A DNA stretch of 64,000 nt from Geodermatophilus sabuli (GCF_010686765.1 NZ_JAAGWF010000002.1:265828-329827), one strand, 5' to 3'; shown: positions 54,781 to 63,866, numbered from the stretch's first letter. Numbers and translations are program-made. The notes: generated from the sequence alone by a model not told the origin.

Positions 54781-55013
54781 TCCAGCACATGGACCGTGGC
54801 GCGACGGGACCGATCGGCTTCTCGCCCAGGCCAGCCCTGGCGTCCGCAAGGCGGAGGAATGCGCGGAGCGGGCACGCCCGTCGAGGCCCGATCACGTGCT
54901 CGGACGGGCGGGGAGGCCCTGCTACGCCCCTTCGGCTGTGGCACCGGCGAGCAGCAGATCCGCTGCCTTCGCCGCCCACGCCGGGCGGAGGTCAGGAGAG
55001 GTGTCCCTCCCGA

Positions 55014-55040
55014 TGTCACAGACGGTGGTGCTGCCTCGTC
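55014..55040 (+). promoter_or_regulatory. ECF41-type promoter upstream of cytochrome b
   Basis: TGTCACA, 16 nt, CGTC, with the -10 element 41 bp before the chosen start of the cytochrome b gene. It is a perfect match to the pattern found at six other sites in the right part of the window. Confidence 0.75.
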
Positions 55041-55081
55041 CCCGGTGCGTGGACAACCTCCTGATCCGGAAGGTGATGGTC

Positions 55082-56785
55082 GTGAGGGGAGTTCGTGGGC
55101 AGCGGGGGAGGAGGCGCCAGGCGGAAGCAGCGCCTGCACCTCGGGGCAGAGCAGCTCCGGGCAGGGCAACCGGGAGAAGGCGCCCCGCCCCGGCAGCCGG
55201 CATCGGCCAGCCCCCCGCGGGAACCGACGACCGGTTCGTCCCATCGAGCTGGCTGCGTCGGACGTTGAACACGGTGTACCCGGACCACTGGTCGTTCGTG
55301 CTCGGGCAGATCGCCGTCTGTTCGTTCATCGTCCTGCTGCTGTCCGGGATCTACCTGATGTTCTTCTTCGACCCCTCCATGCGCGAGGTCACGTATCAAG
55401 GGTCCTACGCGCCGCTACGAGGCCTGGACGTGTCGGCCGCCTACGACTCGGTACTGGACCTGTCGTTCGACGTCCGCGGCGGTCTGTTCATGCGGCAGCT
55501 CCACCACTGGGCCGCCCTGCTCCTCGTCGCCGCGATCGTGCTGCACCTGCTGCGCCTCTTCTTCACCGGCGGCTTCCGCCGTCCGCGGGGGAGCAGCTGG
55601 ATCATCATGGTCGGTCTCCTGGCCCTGGCGCTCCTCGACGGCGTGACCGGCTACACCGTGGTGGACGACCTGCTGTCGGGTACCAGCCTCCGGATCGTCA
55701 GCGCGATCATCCTGTCGATCCCGCTGATCGGGACGTGGGCGCACTTCGCACTGTTCGGCGGCGACTTCCCCGGCGAGGTGATCATCGGCCGGCTGTACGT
55801 CCTCCACGTGCTGCTGGTCCCGGCCGTCATGCTCGTCCTGGTCGCGGTCCACCTGCTGCTGACAGCGAAGCAGCAGCGCACCCAGTTCCCCGGCCCCGGA
55901 CGGACCGAGCACGACCTCGTCGGCAACCGCCTGTTCCCGACACACGCCGGCAGGGCCACCGGTCTGTTCTTCCTGGTGGTCGGCGTCTGCGCCGTCCTCG
56001 GCGGCCTGGTGCAGATCAACCCGGTGTGGCTGTGGGGCCCGTACGACCCGGCGCACGTGTCGGCGGCCGCGCAGCCGGACTGGTACACGATGTTCCTGGA
56101 AGGGGCGAATCGTCTGTTCCCCGCCTGGGACATCGTCCTCCCCGGCGGCTACACGATCCCGGCCATGTTCTGGCCCACCGTGGTCCTGCCGGGGATCCTC
56201 TTCACGCTCCTCGCGGCTTACCCCGTCATCGAGCGGCGACTGACCGGCGACACCGCGCAGCACCACCTCCTGCAGCGCCCGCGCGACGTCCCGGTGCGGA
56301 CCTCCCTGGGCATGATGGCGATCGCGTTCTACGTCGTGCTCCTGCTCGCGGGCGCAGGCGACGTCATCGCCGAGACGTTCGACATCAGCCTGAACGCCAT
56401 GATCTGGGTCGGGCGCATCGGCTGCATCGTCCTCCCACCCATTGCCTACGTGACCACCTACCGGATCTGTCTGGGTCTGCAGATGCACGACCGCGAGGTG
56501 CTCGACCACGGCATCGAGACCGGCGTCCTCCGGCGGCTGCCGCACGGCGGGTTCGTGGAGGTGCACCAGCCCCTCGGCCCCGTCGACCGGAACGGCCACG
56601 GTCTCCTGCAGTACGGCGGTGCTCCGGTGCCCAAGAAGTTCAACCAGGTCGGCGCCGCTCCCCGCACCGTCCGCGGGTTCTTCTCGCCGATCGAGACGGC
56701 GGCCCAGGTCGACCTCCAGCTGGATGCCGCGCGCCCTGGGCCGGGAGCGGCCCACCCCGCGAGAGGCCGAGAGCCCGCCAGCTGA
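55082..56785 (+). CDS. Stand-alone cytochrome b (QcrB-like)
   Basis: A 567-residue cytochrome bc-type cytochrome b. After a basic 60-residue N-tail come about nine membrane helices. The heme ligands are the His pairs in RQLHHWAALLLVAAIVLHLL and HVLLVPAVMLVLVAVHLLL, each spaced by 13 residues. PDWY takes the place of the PEWY quinol-site motif. The start is taken at GTG 55082, after AAGGTGAT; ATG 55076 is an alternative. No qcrA, qcrC or oxidase genes are nearby, so it is an extra copy with an own ECF41-type promoter. Partner complex unknown. Confidence 0.88.
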   Translation: MRGVRGQRGRRRQAEAAPAPRGRAAPGRATGRRRPAPAAGIGQPPAGTDDRFVPSSWLRRTLNTVYPDHWSFVLGQIAVCSFIVLLLSGIYLMFFFDPSMREVTYQGSYAPLRGLDVSAAYDSVLDLSFDVRGGLFMRQLHHWAALLLVAAIVLHLLRLFFTGGFRRPRGSSWIIMVGLLALALLDGVTGYTVVDDLLSGTSLRIVSAIILSIPLIGTWAHFALFGGDFPGEVIIGRLYVLHVLLVPAVMLVLVAVHLLLTAKQQRTQFPGPGRTEHDLVGNRLFPTHAGRATGLFFLVVGVCAVLGGLVQINPVWLWGPYDPAHVSAAAQPDWYTMFLEGANRLFPAWDIVLPGGYTIPAMFWPTVVLPGILFTLLAAYPVIERRLTGDTAQHHLLQRPRDVPVRTSLGMMAIAFYVVLLLAGAGDVIAETFDISLNAMIWVGRIGCIVLPPIAYVTTYRICLGLQMHDREVLDHGIETGVLRRLPHGGFVEVHQPLGPVDRNGHGLLQYGGAPVPKKFNQVGAAPRTVRGFFSPIETAAQVDLQLDAARPGPGAAHPARGREPAS

Positions 56786-56812
56786 TGTCACAGGCGGCGG
56801 CGGCCACTCGTC
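56786..56812 (+). promoter_or_regulatory. ECF41-type promoter before the flavoprotein-sigma operon
   Basis: TGTCACA begins right after the cytochrome b stop, followed by 16 nt and CGTC. The next reading frame is a truncated epimerase (56855); the intact genes it could drive are the flavoprotein at 57162 and its sigma gene. Confidence 0.7.
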
Positions 56813-56854
56813 TCACACGCGAGCGGAACTCCGGAGAGACGGGACGCGAACAGC

Positions 56855-57079
56855 GTGCGCGCGTTCGTGGCCGGCGATCCAGGTGTCGTGGGACGGCGAC
56901 CGGTGTCGCAGCTCATCGGGCGGGGCCGCTGTGTCGACGCCACGACGACACGCTCGGACCGGCTCGGCCTGCTCGAGGAACGGGGCGCCGACGGCGTCGT
57001 GCTGGACGGGCTGGACGGAGCGATGGCCGGTGAGGCGGTCGCCCAGGGTCGAGCAGGACAGGCTGCTGCGGCTGCGTGA
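56855..57079 (+). pseudogene. Truncated epimerase gene (N-terminal third)
   Basis: A 74-codon frame reads RAFVAGDPGVVGRRPVSQL and ERGADGVVLDGLDGAMAGEA, collinear with the first 65 residues of the epimerase at 49461, then stops. The Rossmann glycines are partly changed (AGDPGVVG). It follows an ECF41-type promoter and precedes the flavoprotein gene, so it marks where an epimerase once stood. A short peptide might still be made. Confidence 0.65.
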
Positions 57080-57161
57080 CCCATGCCACACGCCGTTCCT
57101 GTCAGCGATCGGGGTGCCGTTCCGCTCAATCCACATGGAGCAACGAACCGACGGGAGCAAC

Positions 57162-58361
57162 ATGAAGCACCGCATCGTCGTCCTCGGCGCCGGCTACGCC
57201 GGGGCCTTCACTGCCGGGCACCTGGCTCGCCGGCTGTCGCCGGCGGACACCGAGATCACCGTGGTCAACGCCGAGCCGGACTTCGTCCAGCGGCTGCGGC
57301 TGCACCAGCTCGCGGCAGGACAGCAGATCGCGGCTCCGCACCTCACCGACGTCTTCGCGGGAACGGGGATACGGCTGCGCCTGGCCCGGGTGACCGCCGT
57401 CGACCCCGAGCGTCAGGTCGTCGCCGTTGCCGACTCCGACGGCGACGGCGAGATCGGCTACGACACCTTGCTGTACACGCTGGGCAGCGCCGTCGCCGAC
57501 CACGGTGTCCCCGGCGTGGCCGAGCACGCCTTCCACGTCACGAGTCGTCCGGCGGCGCTGCGCCTGCGGGGTCGCCTGGAGGACCTGAGGGAAGGCGGAG
57601 AGGTGCTGGTCGTCGGCGACGGGTGGACCGGCATCGAGACCGCTGCCGAGTTCGCCGAATCCCGGCCTGACCTGTCGGTCTCGCTCGTGGCCCGCGACGA
57701 ACTGGGCGCGCGGCTCTCGCCGGGGGCGCGTCGCCATCTGCGTCGGGTGTTCGACCGGCTGGGTGTCACGGTCGTGGAGCACACCACCATCGAAGCCGTG
57801 GAGGCGACGCGGGCCATCGGCGCCGACGGCACCGTCTTCGAGTCCGACGCGACCGTCTGGACCGCTGGATTCGCGGTCAACCCGATCGCCGCCGCCAGCG
57901 GGCTGCACGTCGCGGAGAACGGTCAGATACTCGTGGATCGCACCATGCGGTCGGTCTCGCACCCCAACGTCTATGCCGCCGGGGACAGCGTCTACGCCAT
58001 CGGCGACAACGGCCGGCCGCTGCCGATGTCCTGCGCTTCGGCCGGCTACACCGGCGGACAGGCCATGGACGCGATCGTGGGACGCCTGACCGGTTCTGAG
58101 ATCCCGAACACCAAGCTGGTCTACCCGGGCAACCACATCAGCCTTGGACGGCGGGACGGGATCCTGCAGACCGTCGACGACGAAGGGCGCCCGAAGCCGA
58201 AGTACGTGGGGGGCCGGACGGCCGCGCGGATCAAGGCGGGCATCGTCACGACCTCGCTGTGGGCCGTCTCGCACCCGACCTTCGGCCTGCCCAAGCGCCA
58301 ACGCCGTGTGGTCGCCGCACCTGTTGCGTCCCGTCGAGAAGGCGATCGCGCAGCCGCCTAG
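57162..58361 (+). CDS. FAD-dependent pyridine nucleotide oxidoreductase
   Basis: A 399-residue NDH-2/AIF-like flavoprotein. The FAD motif is RIVVLGAGYAGAFTAGHLA, the NAD motif VLVVGDGWTGIETAAEFAE, and the C-terminal FAD block NVYAAGDSVYAI. There is no membrane helix at the end. The ATG at 57162 has GGGAG just upstream; ATG 57135 is also in frame. The sigma factor gene follows 10 bp later, as for oxidoreductase-linked SigJ loci. Electron acceptor unknown. Confidence 0.86.
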   Translation: MKHRIVVLGAGYAGAFTAGHLARRLSPADTEITVVNAEPDFVQRLRLHQLAAGQQIAAPHLTDVFAGTGIRLRLARVTAVDPERQVVAVADSDGDGEIGYDTLLYTLGSAVADHGVPGVAEHAFHVTSRPAALRLRGRLEDLREGGEVLVVGDGWTGIETAAEFAESRPDLSVSLVARDELGARLSPGARRHLRRVFDRLGVTVVEHTTIEAVEATRAIGADGTVFESDATVWTAGFAVNPIAAASGLHVAENGQILVDRTMRSVSHPNVYAAGDSVYAIGDNGRPLPMSCASAGYTGGQAMDAIVGRLTGSEIPNTKLVYPGNHISLGRRDGILQTVDDEGRPKPKYVGGRTAARIKAGIVTTSLWAVSHPTFGLPKRQRRVVAAPVASRREGDRAAA

Positions 58362-58371
58362 GGGAAGCAGG

Positions 58372-59325
58372 ATGGACAGCACCGCCACTGATCGGTTCGA
58401 CACCGATCGGTTCGAGGCCAGCCGGAACCGGCTGGCCTCCTTGGCGTATCGGTTGCTGGGCTCCGCCGCCGACGCCGAAGACGCTGTGCAGGATGCCTTC
58501 CTGCACTGGCAGGCCGCCGACCGACAGCGGATCAAGGTGCCGGAAGCATGGCTGACCAAGGTCGTCACCAACCTGTGCCTCGACCGACTCCGCTCGGCAC
58601 GAGCCCGCCGCGAACGCACCGTCGGCGCCTGGCTGCCCGAACCGCTCCTCGACGGCGACCCGATGCTCGGCCCGGCCGACACCTTCGAACAGCGCGAATC
58701 GGTCTCTCTGGCCGTGCTGACTCTCATGGAACGCCTGTCACCCCACGAACGCGCCGTCTACCTCCTGAGCGAAGCGTTCACCTACAGCCACGGCGAGATC
58801 GCCGGGATCCTCGACATCACCGAGTCCGCGAGCCAACAGCACCTCCACCGGGCCCGGCGCCGCATCACCGCCGCGCGTCGGGCGGGCGACGAGGTCGACC
58901 CGACGTTCGCTCGCAGGATCGTCGAGGAATTCCTCATCGCTGCCTCCTCGGGCCACACCGAACGGCTGGTGACGCTGCTCACCGACGACGCGACCGCGAT
59001 CTCCGACGGCGCCGGCCTGACCGAGACGCTGCTGCAGTACGACACTCCACAGCGCATCGCCGCTGTCGCACGGGCAGGCTTCGCACCCGCACCCGCGAAG
59101 CGGCGACTGGCCGGTGGCACGCCTGCCGTCCACTACGCGCTCGTCAACGGCGCACCCGCGATCCTCTTCGTCGTCGGCGACCAGGTCGTCGGCGCAGTGG
59201 GGTTCGACATCACCAGCGGCAAGATCGCAACGGTGCGTGGCATCGCCGCCCCCACCCGACTCGTCCGCCTCACTGCAGCCTGGCGGCAGCACGAACGGGA
59301 CACCCCGCTCATGGCCCAGTGGTGA
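58372..59325 (+). CDS. ECF sigma factor with SnoaL-like C-terminal domain
   Basis: A 317-residue sigma factor. Region 2 is LASLAYRLLGSAADAEDAVQ, region 4 is LSPHERAVYLLSEAFTYSHG, and the C-terminal 125 residues form a SnoaL-like domain that in SigJ/ECF41-type factors modulates activity in place of an anti-sigma factor. The NPDKL motif of ECF41 is not present (AAPTRLVRL instead), so it belongs to a related group. ATG 58372 with GGGGAAGCAGG upstream. It is in an operon with the flavoprotein gene. Confidence 0.88.
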   Translation: MDSTATDRFDTDRFEASRNRLASLAYRLLGSAADAEDAVQDAFLHWQAADRQRIKVPEAWLTKVVTNLCLDRLRSARARRERTVGAWLPEPLLDGDPMLGPADTFEQRESVSLAVLTLMERLSPHERAVYLLSEAFTYSHGEIAGILDITESASQQHLHRARRRITAARRAGDEVDPTFARRIVEEFLIAASSGHTERLVTLLTDDATAISDGAGLTETLLQYDTPQRIAAVARAGFAPAPAKRRLAGGTPAVHYALVNGAPAILFVVGDQVVGAVGFDITSGKIATVRGIAAPTRLVRLTAAWRQHERDTPLMAQW

Positions 59326-59722
59326 CCTGACGCCGGCCGCAGCCAGGCGCAGGACGCGCCCGCCGATCGATCAGTCCGTCGGAAGGGATCAGCCGCACAC
59401 CGAACACCGTGCAGTGGCCTGCCGACCGCCTGCGCGGACGACGTCCGTTGCTCCTGCGGCGGTCGTCACCTCGCTCGAACAGCCAGTCGCAGCGTGGGGC
59501 GGGACGCCGACCGCCAGCACGATCGGGTCTCATCCGACGAACACGAGGATCGTCGGATCACTGGCCATCCGCGGAGCTGCGCGAGCGTGAGCCTGCGGCC
59601 CGTTCGGCGGCGACGATGTGGTGCTCCGCGAGGCGTGGGAGCAGCGGACGGCTCACTCGGGGATCGACGTGCTGGATCGGTTCTCGGTCATCACCGGTGG
59701 CACGGACAGGGGGCGGTCGAGG
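59326..59722. other. Gene-poor region with an unassigned coding-like scrap
   Basis: About 400 bp. One plus-strand frame reads GGDDVVLREAWEQRTAHSG and IDVLDRFSVITGG (about 59600-59700) with no start and no recognised family; another short frame ends at 59590. Probably gene debris. Confidence 0.3.
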
Positions 59723-60730
59723 TCACCCCGGCTCACCTCCGACGTGCGCCCGCAGTGTCGTGGTCGGTCTGCGGAGGGAGACGACGAGGAGGACCAGCCC
59801 GAGGAGGATCCACCCGCCGAGCACGAGGAGGGCGCGCTGGGAGCCGGCTCCGTCGAAGAAGGCTGCGGAGCGGATGACCGTTCCCGCCGCACCGATGGGG
59901 AGGAGCTGACCGATGTCACCCCAGGGTTGCGGCAGCCAGGCCGGCCCTGTGGCGAGTGCAGAAAGGGGGTTGGCCACGAAGACCATGGTCAGGGCGCCGA
60001 TCGCGATACCGGCGTACCCCAGCAGTGACTCGAGGCCGAGGATGGTGAGCGAGATCGCGGCGATGCCGAGCCCCACCCCAGCCGCGGTGCCCCAGTAGGT
60101 TCCGTCGACGGCTCCGAGCCAGTACTGGAGCATGGCTGTCGTGGCCAGCCCGGCCAGAGCGGAGAAGGCAACCGAGCCGGCGACACGCAGTGCCCTTCGA
60201 CGGCGAGAGAGTGTCGAGAGCAGAACGGCTGAGACCGTGCCACCGATGGCGAGCGGAAGAGCCAGCGCGGCGATTCCGGCCCCGGTCGGGTCGTCGTCGG
60301 TGAGTGGTACGACGTCGGTGTAGACCACAGCCAGCCCCTCGGCCGCCAGTCCGTCGCCGACGTCGTGCAGCAGCGTGGTGTACGGCACCCCCGCGGCAGA
60401 GGCGGTCTTGACCTCGACTCCCTCGGGCGTGAGGGAGATCCCGCCCACGGCATCGCGATCCTCGATCGCACCGGTGACCTCGTCGCCACGGGCGTAGACC
60501 GCTACGTCGAAGCCGCGAGGACTCTTCTCGTCCAGGGCGTTCTGCAGCCGACTGACAGCCGGAGCCGGTCCCGAGATCGCCAGCGGCAGGTCGTGGGGAC
60601 CGGAGTTCATCGGGGGTGCGGAGAAGGCCAACAGCATGAGGCAGATCGCGGCGGCCAGGCCGACCACCACGCCGATGAGCACGGTGGGTCGAGCCGAGGC
60701 CTCGGGGTCCGCGCCTGAGCATCCGATCAT
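59723..60730 (-). CDS. Membrane protein with YhgE/ABC-2-like topology
   Basis: A 335-residue protein: one N-terminal helix (VLIGVVVGLAAAICLMLLAF), an external domain of about 130 residues (SRLQNALDEKSPRGFDVAVY), then about five C-terminal helices. This layout resembles YhgE/Pip or DUF3533 transport proteins. GGGAGG lies 5-6 nt before the ATG at 60730. A candidate ECF41-type promoter reads into it on the minus strand. Substrate unknown. Confidence 0.78.
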   Translation of the reverse strand: MIGCSGADPEASARPTVLIGVVVGLAAAICLMLLAFSAPPMNSGPHDLPLAISGPAPAVSRLQNALDEKSPRGFDVAVYARGDEVTGAIEDRDAVGGISLTPEGVEVKTASAAGVPYTTLLHDVGDGLAAEGLAVVYTDVVPLTDDDPTGAGIAALALPLAIGGTVSAVLLSTLSRRRRALRVAGSVAFSALAGLATTAMLQYWLGAVDGTYWGTAAGVGLGIAAISLTILGLESLLGYAGIAIGALTMVFVANPLSALATGPAWLPQPWGDIGQLLPIGAAGTVIRSAAFFDGAGSQRALLVLGGWILLGLVLLVVSLRRPTTTLRAHVGGEPG

Positions 60731-60858
60731 GGGTTCCTCCCAGGGAGCCGAGCCGGCTGTGTGTGCCACAGACACCGAGCCGGCTCGGCAACGGTCGAAG
60801 CGGTCGCCTCAGTCGTTGAGGCGTCCGTGCCGGAACTCGCGTCCCGGCTCAAGATCGA

Positions 60859-60886
60859 GACGAGGTGACCTGGTCCGTCTGTGACA
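60859..60886 (-). promoter_or_regulatory. ECF41-type promoter reading leftward
   Basis: On the minus strand: TGTCACA (60886-60880), 17 nt, CGTC (60862-60859), about 129 bp upstream of the membrane protein start. The spacer is one longer than at the other sites. The 60731-61051 region also holds a rightward site. Confidence 0.58.
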
Positions 60887-60949
60887 TGGGGACGTCGGCG
60901 TGGGTTCGGGGGTGGTCTCCCCATGCGCCCGGCCACATGGCGCTCCTGA

Positions 60950-60976
60950 CGTCACAGGCTCTGGGGGTGTCTCGTC
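60950..60976 (+). promoter_or_regulatory. ECF41-type promoter reading rightward
   Basis: CGTCACA, 16 nt, CGTC, 75 bp upstream of the membrane protein gene at 61052. One mismatch to TGTCACA, the same as at 49396. Confidence 0.62.
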
Positions 60977-61051
60977 TCACTGACGAGTACGTCTACCGGC
61001 TCGACCGAAGCGATCGGACCCTCATCGCCCCACGCGTACGGAGCCCGCCTC

Positions 61052-61687
61052 ATGGCTGAGATCCCCGCGAGCACGCAGATCTCGGAGATCACCGACTCGA
61101 TGCAGACCAGACCGACCGTCGAGCCGCGCCCGCCCACCCCGCCCGGCCCGTTCGTGGTCGCCGTCGGGCTCCTCGTCGCCCTGTGGTGCGCCGGGTTCGC
61201 CGCGGTCAGCGTCTGGTTCGAACTCACGGACCACTTCGAGGTCGGTCAGTACGCCGACGACGCGGCGGCCCTCTCGGTGGTGGACTGGTTCGTGGCAGCG
61301 CTCAAGGTCATGGGAGCTGCGGTGGCCCTCCTGGCGGTCAGCCGTACGCCCCGATTCCTGGGACCCAGAACAGTCGGCACGTTGCTGTGGGCCGCCTTTG
61401 CCACCCTGGCGGTGTACGTCGCCGGCAGCATCACCCAGGCGGTGGTCATGCTGGCCGGCTCTGCCGGCGATGCGGAGCAGGTCGACGCCGCGTCCGTGGG
61501 CTACGTGCTGGCGATGCTGCTCGGCGCCGCGGGGTTCGGCGTCCTCGCGATCTCTTACGCCCGCCGGGCCGCGCTGGGCCGGCGCGTGATGCTGATCGGG
61601 GTCTGCGGCGCGCCCGTCGTGCTCGGGAGCGTCTTCCTCGGCCTGCCGGCGATCCTCAGGGCCGTGGGGCTCCTGTCCGGCCCGTAA
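61052..61687 (+). CDS. Small polytopic membrane protein
   Basis: A 211-residue protein with five probable helices (FVVAVGLLVALWCAGFAAVS; LKVMGAAVALLAVS; LLWAAFATLAVYVAGSI; VLAMLLGAAGFGVLAI; MLIGVCGAPVVLGSVFLGL) after a Pro-rich N-terminus. No family recognised. ATG at 61052. It is preceded by an ECF41-type promoter and divergent from another membrane protein gene. Confidence 0.72.
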   Translation: MAEIPASTQISEITDSMQTRPTVEPRPPTPPGPFVVAVGLLVALWCAGFAAVSVWFELTDHFEVGQYADDAAALSVVDWFVAALKVMGAAVALLAVSRTPRFLGPRTVGTLLWAAFATLAVYVAGSITQAVVMLAGSAGDAEQVDAASVGYVLAMLLGAAGFGVLAISYARRAALGRRVMLIGVCGAPVVLGSVFLGLPAILRAVGLLSGP

Positions 61688-61935
61688 CGGGCCGATCTCG
61701 TGTCCGAGGGGGGACTTTGGCACCGCGAAGTGGGAGCCGTCCCACCAGCGGCCGCCCCGGCGGGGGAGGAGCGCGGTGTGCGCGGCTTCGTGGACATGGT
61801 CGGAACGTAGCCCCCCAGGTCGGACAGGATCACACACGTTCGGTCTCTGCGGCGTCCTCTTCTGCGACGAGCCGCATGAGTTGCCTTGATCCAATGTCCA
61901 CAGTCTGTGACATGACGCAGAGAATCGGGCGGACC

Positions 61936-61962
61936 TGTCACAGGCCGATGAGGCGTCTCGTC
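61936..61962 (+). promoter_or_regulatory. ECF41-type promoter upstream of the second epimerase-sigma operon
   Basis: TGTCACA, 16 nt, CGTC, 39 bp before the epimerase ATG. A reverse-oriented TGTGACA (61906-61912) lies 23 bp upstream and makes a 7-bp inverted repeat with the -35 element, perhaps a regulator site. Nothing else is seen in 61688-62001. Confidence 0.75.
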
Positions 61963-62001
61963 GTCGAGTGCACAACGTGCCAACACGACGGGAGATAAGA
62001 G

Positions 62002-62949
62002 ATGAAGGTCTTCGTTGCGGGTGCCGCCGGTGCCATCGGTATCCGTCTGATCCCGCAGCTCGTTGCGAACGGCCATCAGGTCGTCGCGACGACGCGCAGC
62101 GAGCGGAAGTTCGCCATGCTGCGCGCCCTCGGCGCCGAGCCGGTGGCGCTCGACGGGCTGGACGCGGCGGCTGTCGGTGAGGCGGTGTCGCTCGCGAGCC
62201 CGGACGTGATCGTGCATCAGATGTCGGCGCTGGCAGGCGGCGCCAACCTCAAGAAGTTCGACGAGTGGTTCCACACCACCAACGCGCTGCGGACCGAGGG
62301 CACCCGGCACCTGCTCGCGGCGGCTGAGGCGGCCGGCGTGAGAAAGCTGGTCGCGCAGAGCTACACCGGTTGGACCAACATCCGCGAAGGTGGCCCGGTC
62401 AAGACCGAGGCCGACCCTCTCGACCCGCACCCCGCTAAGTGGCAGCGTGAAAGCATCGACGCTGTCGCGTACCTCGAGCGCACCGTGACGGCGGCCCCGT
62501 TGGAGGGCGTCGTGCTGCGGTACGGCAACTTTTACGGCCCCGGCGCCTCTGAGGAGCTGGTCGAGCTGGTCCAGCAGCGCAAGATGCCGATGATCGGCGA
62601 CGGCGCCGGCGTCTGGTCCTGGATCCACCTCGACGACGCAGCAGCGGCAACGGTCGCTGCGGTCGAGCACGGACACGCGGGCATCTACAACATCGTCGAC
62701 GACGAGCCGGCGACCGTGGCGGAGTGGCTGCCGTACCTGGCGGAGTGCATCGGCGCGAAGCGGCCGATGCGGGTGCCGACCTGGCTCGGGCGGATGGCCG
62801 CCGGGGAGACCACGGTGCAGTGGATGACGCAGGCGCGCGGCGCCTCGAACGCCAAGGCGAAGCGGGAGCTCGACTGGAACCCGACGTGGGCCACCTGGCG
62901 AACCGGGTTCCGGCACGGGCTGCACGAGGTACCGAAGGCTGCGGCGTGA
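62002..62949 (+). CDS. NAD-dependent epimerase/dehydratase-like protein
   Basis: A 315-residue extended SDR: MKVFVAGAAGAIGIRLIPQL, VVLRYGNFYGPGASEEL and IYNIVDDEPATVAEWLPYLA. It is a close relative of the protein encoded at 49461, with identical late blocks. ATG at 62002. The sigma gene overlaps its stop (GTGA), so the pair is coupled, and an ECF41-type promoter precedes it. It is the typical epimerase partner of ECF41 loci; substrate unknown. Confidence 0.88.
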   Translation: MKVFVAGAAGAIGIRLIPQLVANGHQVVATTRSERKFAMLRALGAEPVALDGLDAAAVGEAVSLASPDVIVHQMSALAGGANLKKFDEWFHTTNALRTEGTRHLLAAAEAAGVRKLVAQSYTGWTNIREGGPVKTEADPLDPHPAKWQRESIDAVAYLERTVTAAPLEGVVLRYGNFYGPGASEELVELVQQRKMPMIGDGAGVWSWIHLDDAAAATVAAVEHGHAGIYNIVDDEPATVAEWLPYLAECIGAKRPMRVPTWLGRMAAGETTVQWMTQARGASNAKAKRELDWNPTWATWRTGFRHGLHEVPKAAA

Positions 62950-63866
62950 GCACCTCGACGGAAGCGGCGTTCCGCGAGCTACGCCCGTTGATGTTCTCGA
63001 TCTCCTACCGGATGCTCAGCAGCGCGGGCGACGCCGAGGACGTCGTACAGGAGGCGTTCATCCGCTACCAGCACGCACTCGAGGATGGCGCCGTCATCGA
63101 GTCGCCGAAGGCGTACCTCTCGGCCGTCGTCACGCGGCTCTCGATCGATCGGCTGCGCTCGGCCGTCGTACGACGAGAGACCTATGTCGGCGAGTGGCTG
63201 CCCGAGCCGCTGCTCACCGACACCTCCCACGACCCGGCGGCGCACGCGGAGCTCTCCGACTCGGTGTCGATGGCGTTCCTGCTCGTCCTCGAACGGCTGA
63301 ACCCGGTCGAGCGTGCGGTGTTCCTGCTGCACGACGTGTTCAACTACGGGTACGACGAGATCGCGTCCATCGTCGAGAAGGAGGAGGCGAACTGCCGCCA
63401 GCTCGCCAGCCGCGCGCGACGTCACGTGCAGGCCGAGCGGCCGCGGTTCGACACCACGCCCGAGCAGCGCGACGACCTCGCCGACAAGTTCTTCGCCGCG
63501 TTCACCGACGGCGATCTCGACGGCCTGGTCTCCCTGCTGGCCGCCGACGCAAGGACGTACGGCGACGGCGGCGGCAAGGCTCCGCAGTGGGCGGTCCCGA
63601 TCGTGGGCGCCGCGAAGGTCGCGCGGCTGTTCCTGGCGATGAGCAAGCAGCTGCTCACGCACAAGCTGGCGGTCGAGCGGCACGAGGTCAACGGCCAGCC
63701 GGGCGCGGTCGTCCGAACCCGGGCCGGCGAGCTGATCAACGTGTTCGCCCTCGACATCGCCGACGGCAAGGTGCAGGCCGTCCGGTCAGTGATCAACCCC
63801 GACAAGCTGCGGCACCTCGGCCCCGTCGCCGACGTCTGGGCGTTGGGGCGACGGCCGCGTGACTGA
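62946..63866 (+). CDS. ECF41-type sigma factor with SnoaL-like domain
   Basis: A 306-residue sigma factor. Region 2 is LMFSISYRMLSSAGDAEDVV, region 4 is LNPVERAVFLLHDVFNYGYD. The C-terminal SnoaL-like domain carries DGGGKAP and [10 protein letters not shown], the two motifs that define ECF41 and control its activity without a separate anti-sigma factor. It is intact, unlike its paralogue at 50393, so it is the best candidate to read the seven TGTCACA/CGTC promoters here. The GTG overlaps the epimerase stop. Confidence 0.93.
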   Translation: MSTSTEAAFRELRPLMFSISYRMLSSAGDAEDVVQEAFIRYQHALEDGAVIESPKAYLSAVVTRLSIDRLRSAVVRRETYVGEWLPEPLLTDTSHDPAAHAELSDSVSMAFLLVLERLNPVERAVFLLHDVFNYGYDEIASIVEKEEANCRQLASRARRHVQAERPRFDTTPEQRDDLADKFFAAFTDGDLDGLVSLLAADARTYGDGGGKAPQWAVPIVGAAKVARLFLAMSKQLLTHKLAVERHEVNGQPGAVVRTRAGELINVFALDIADGKVQAVRSVINPDKLRHLGPVADVWALGRRPRD

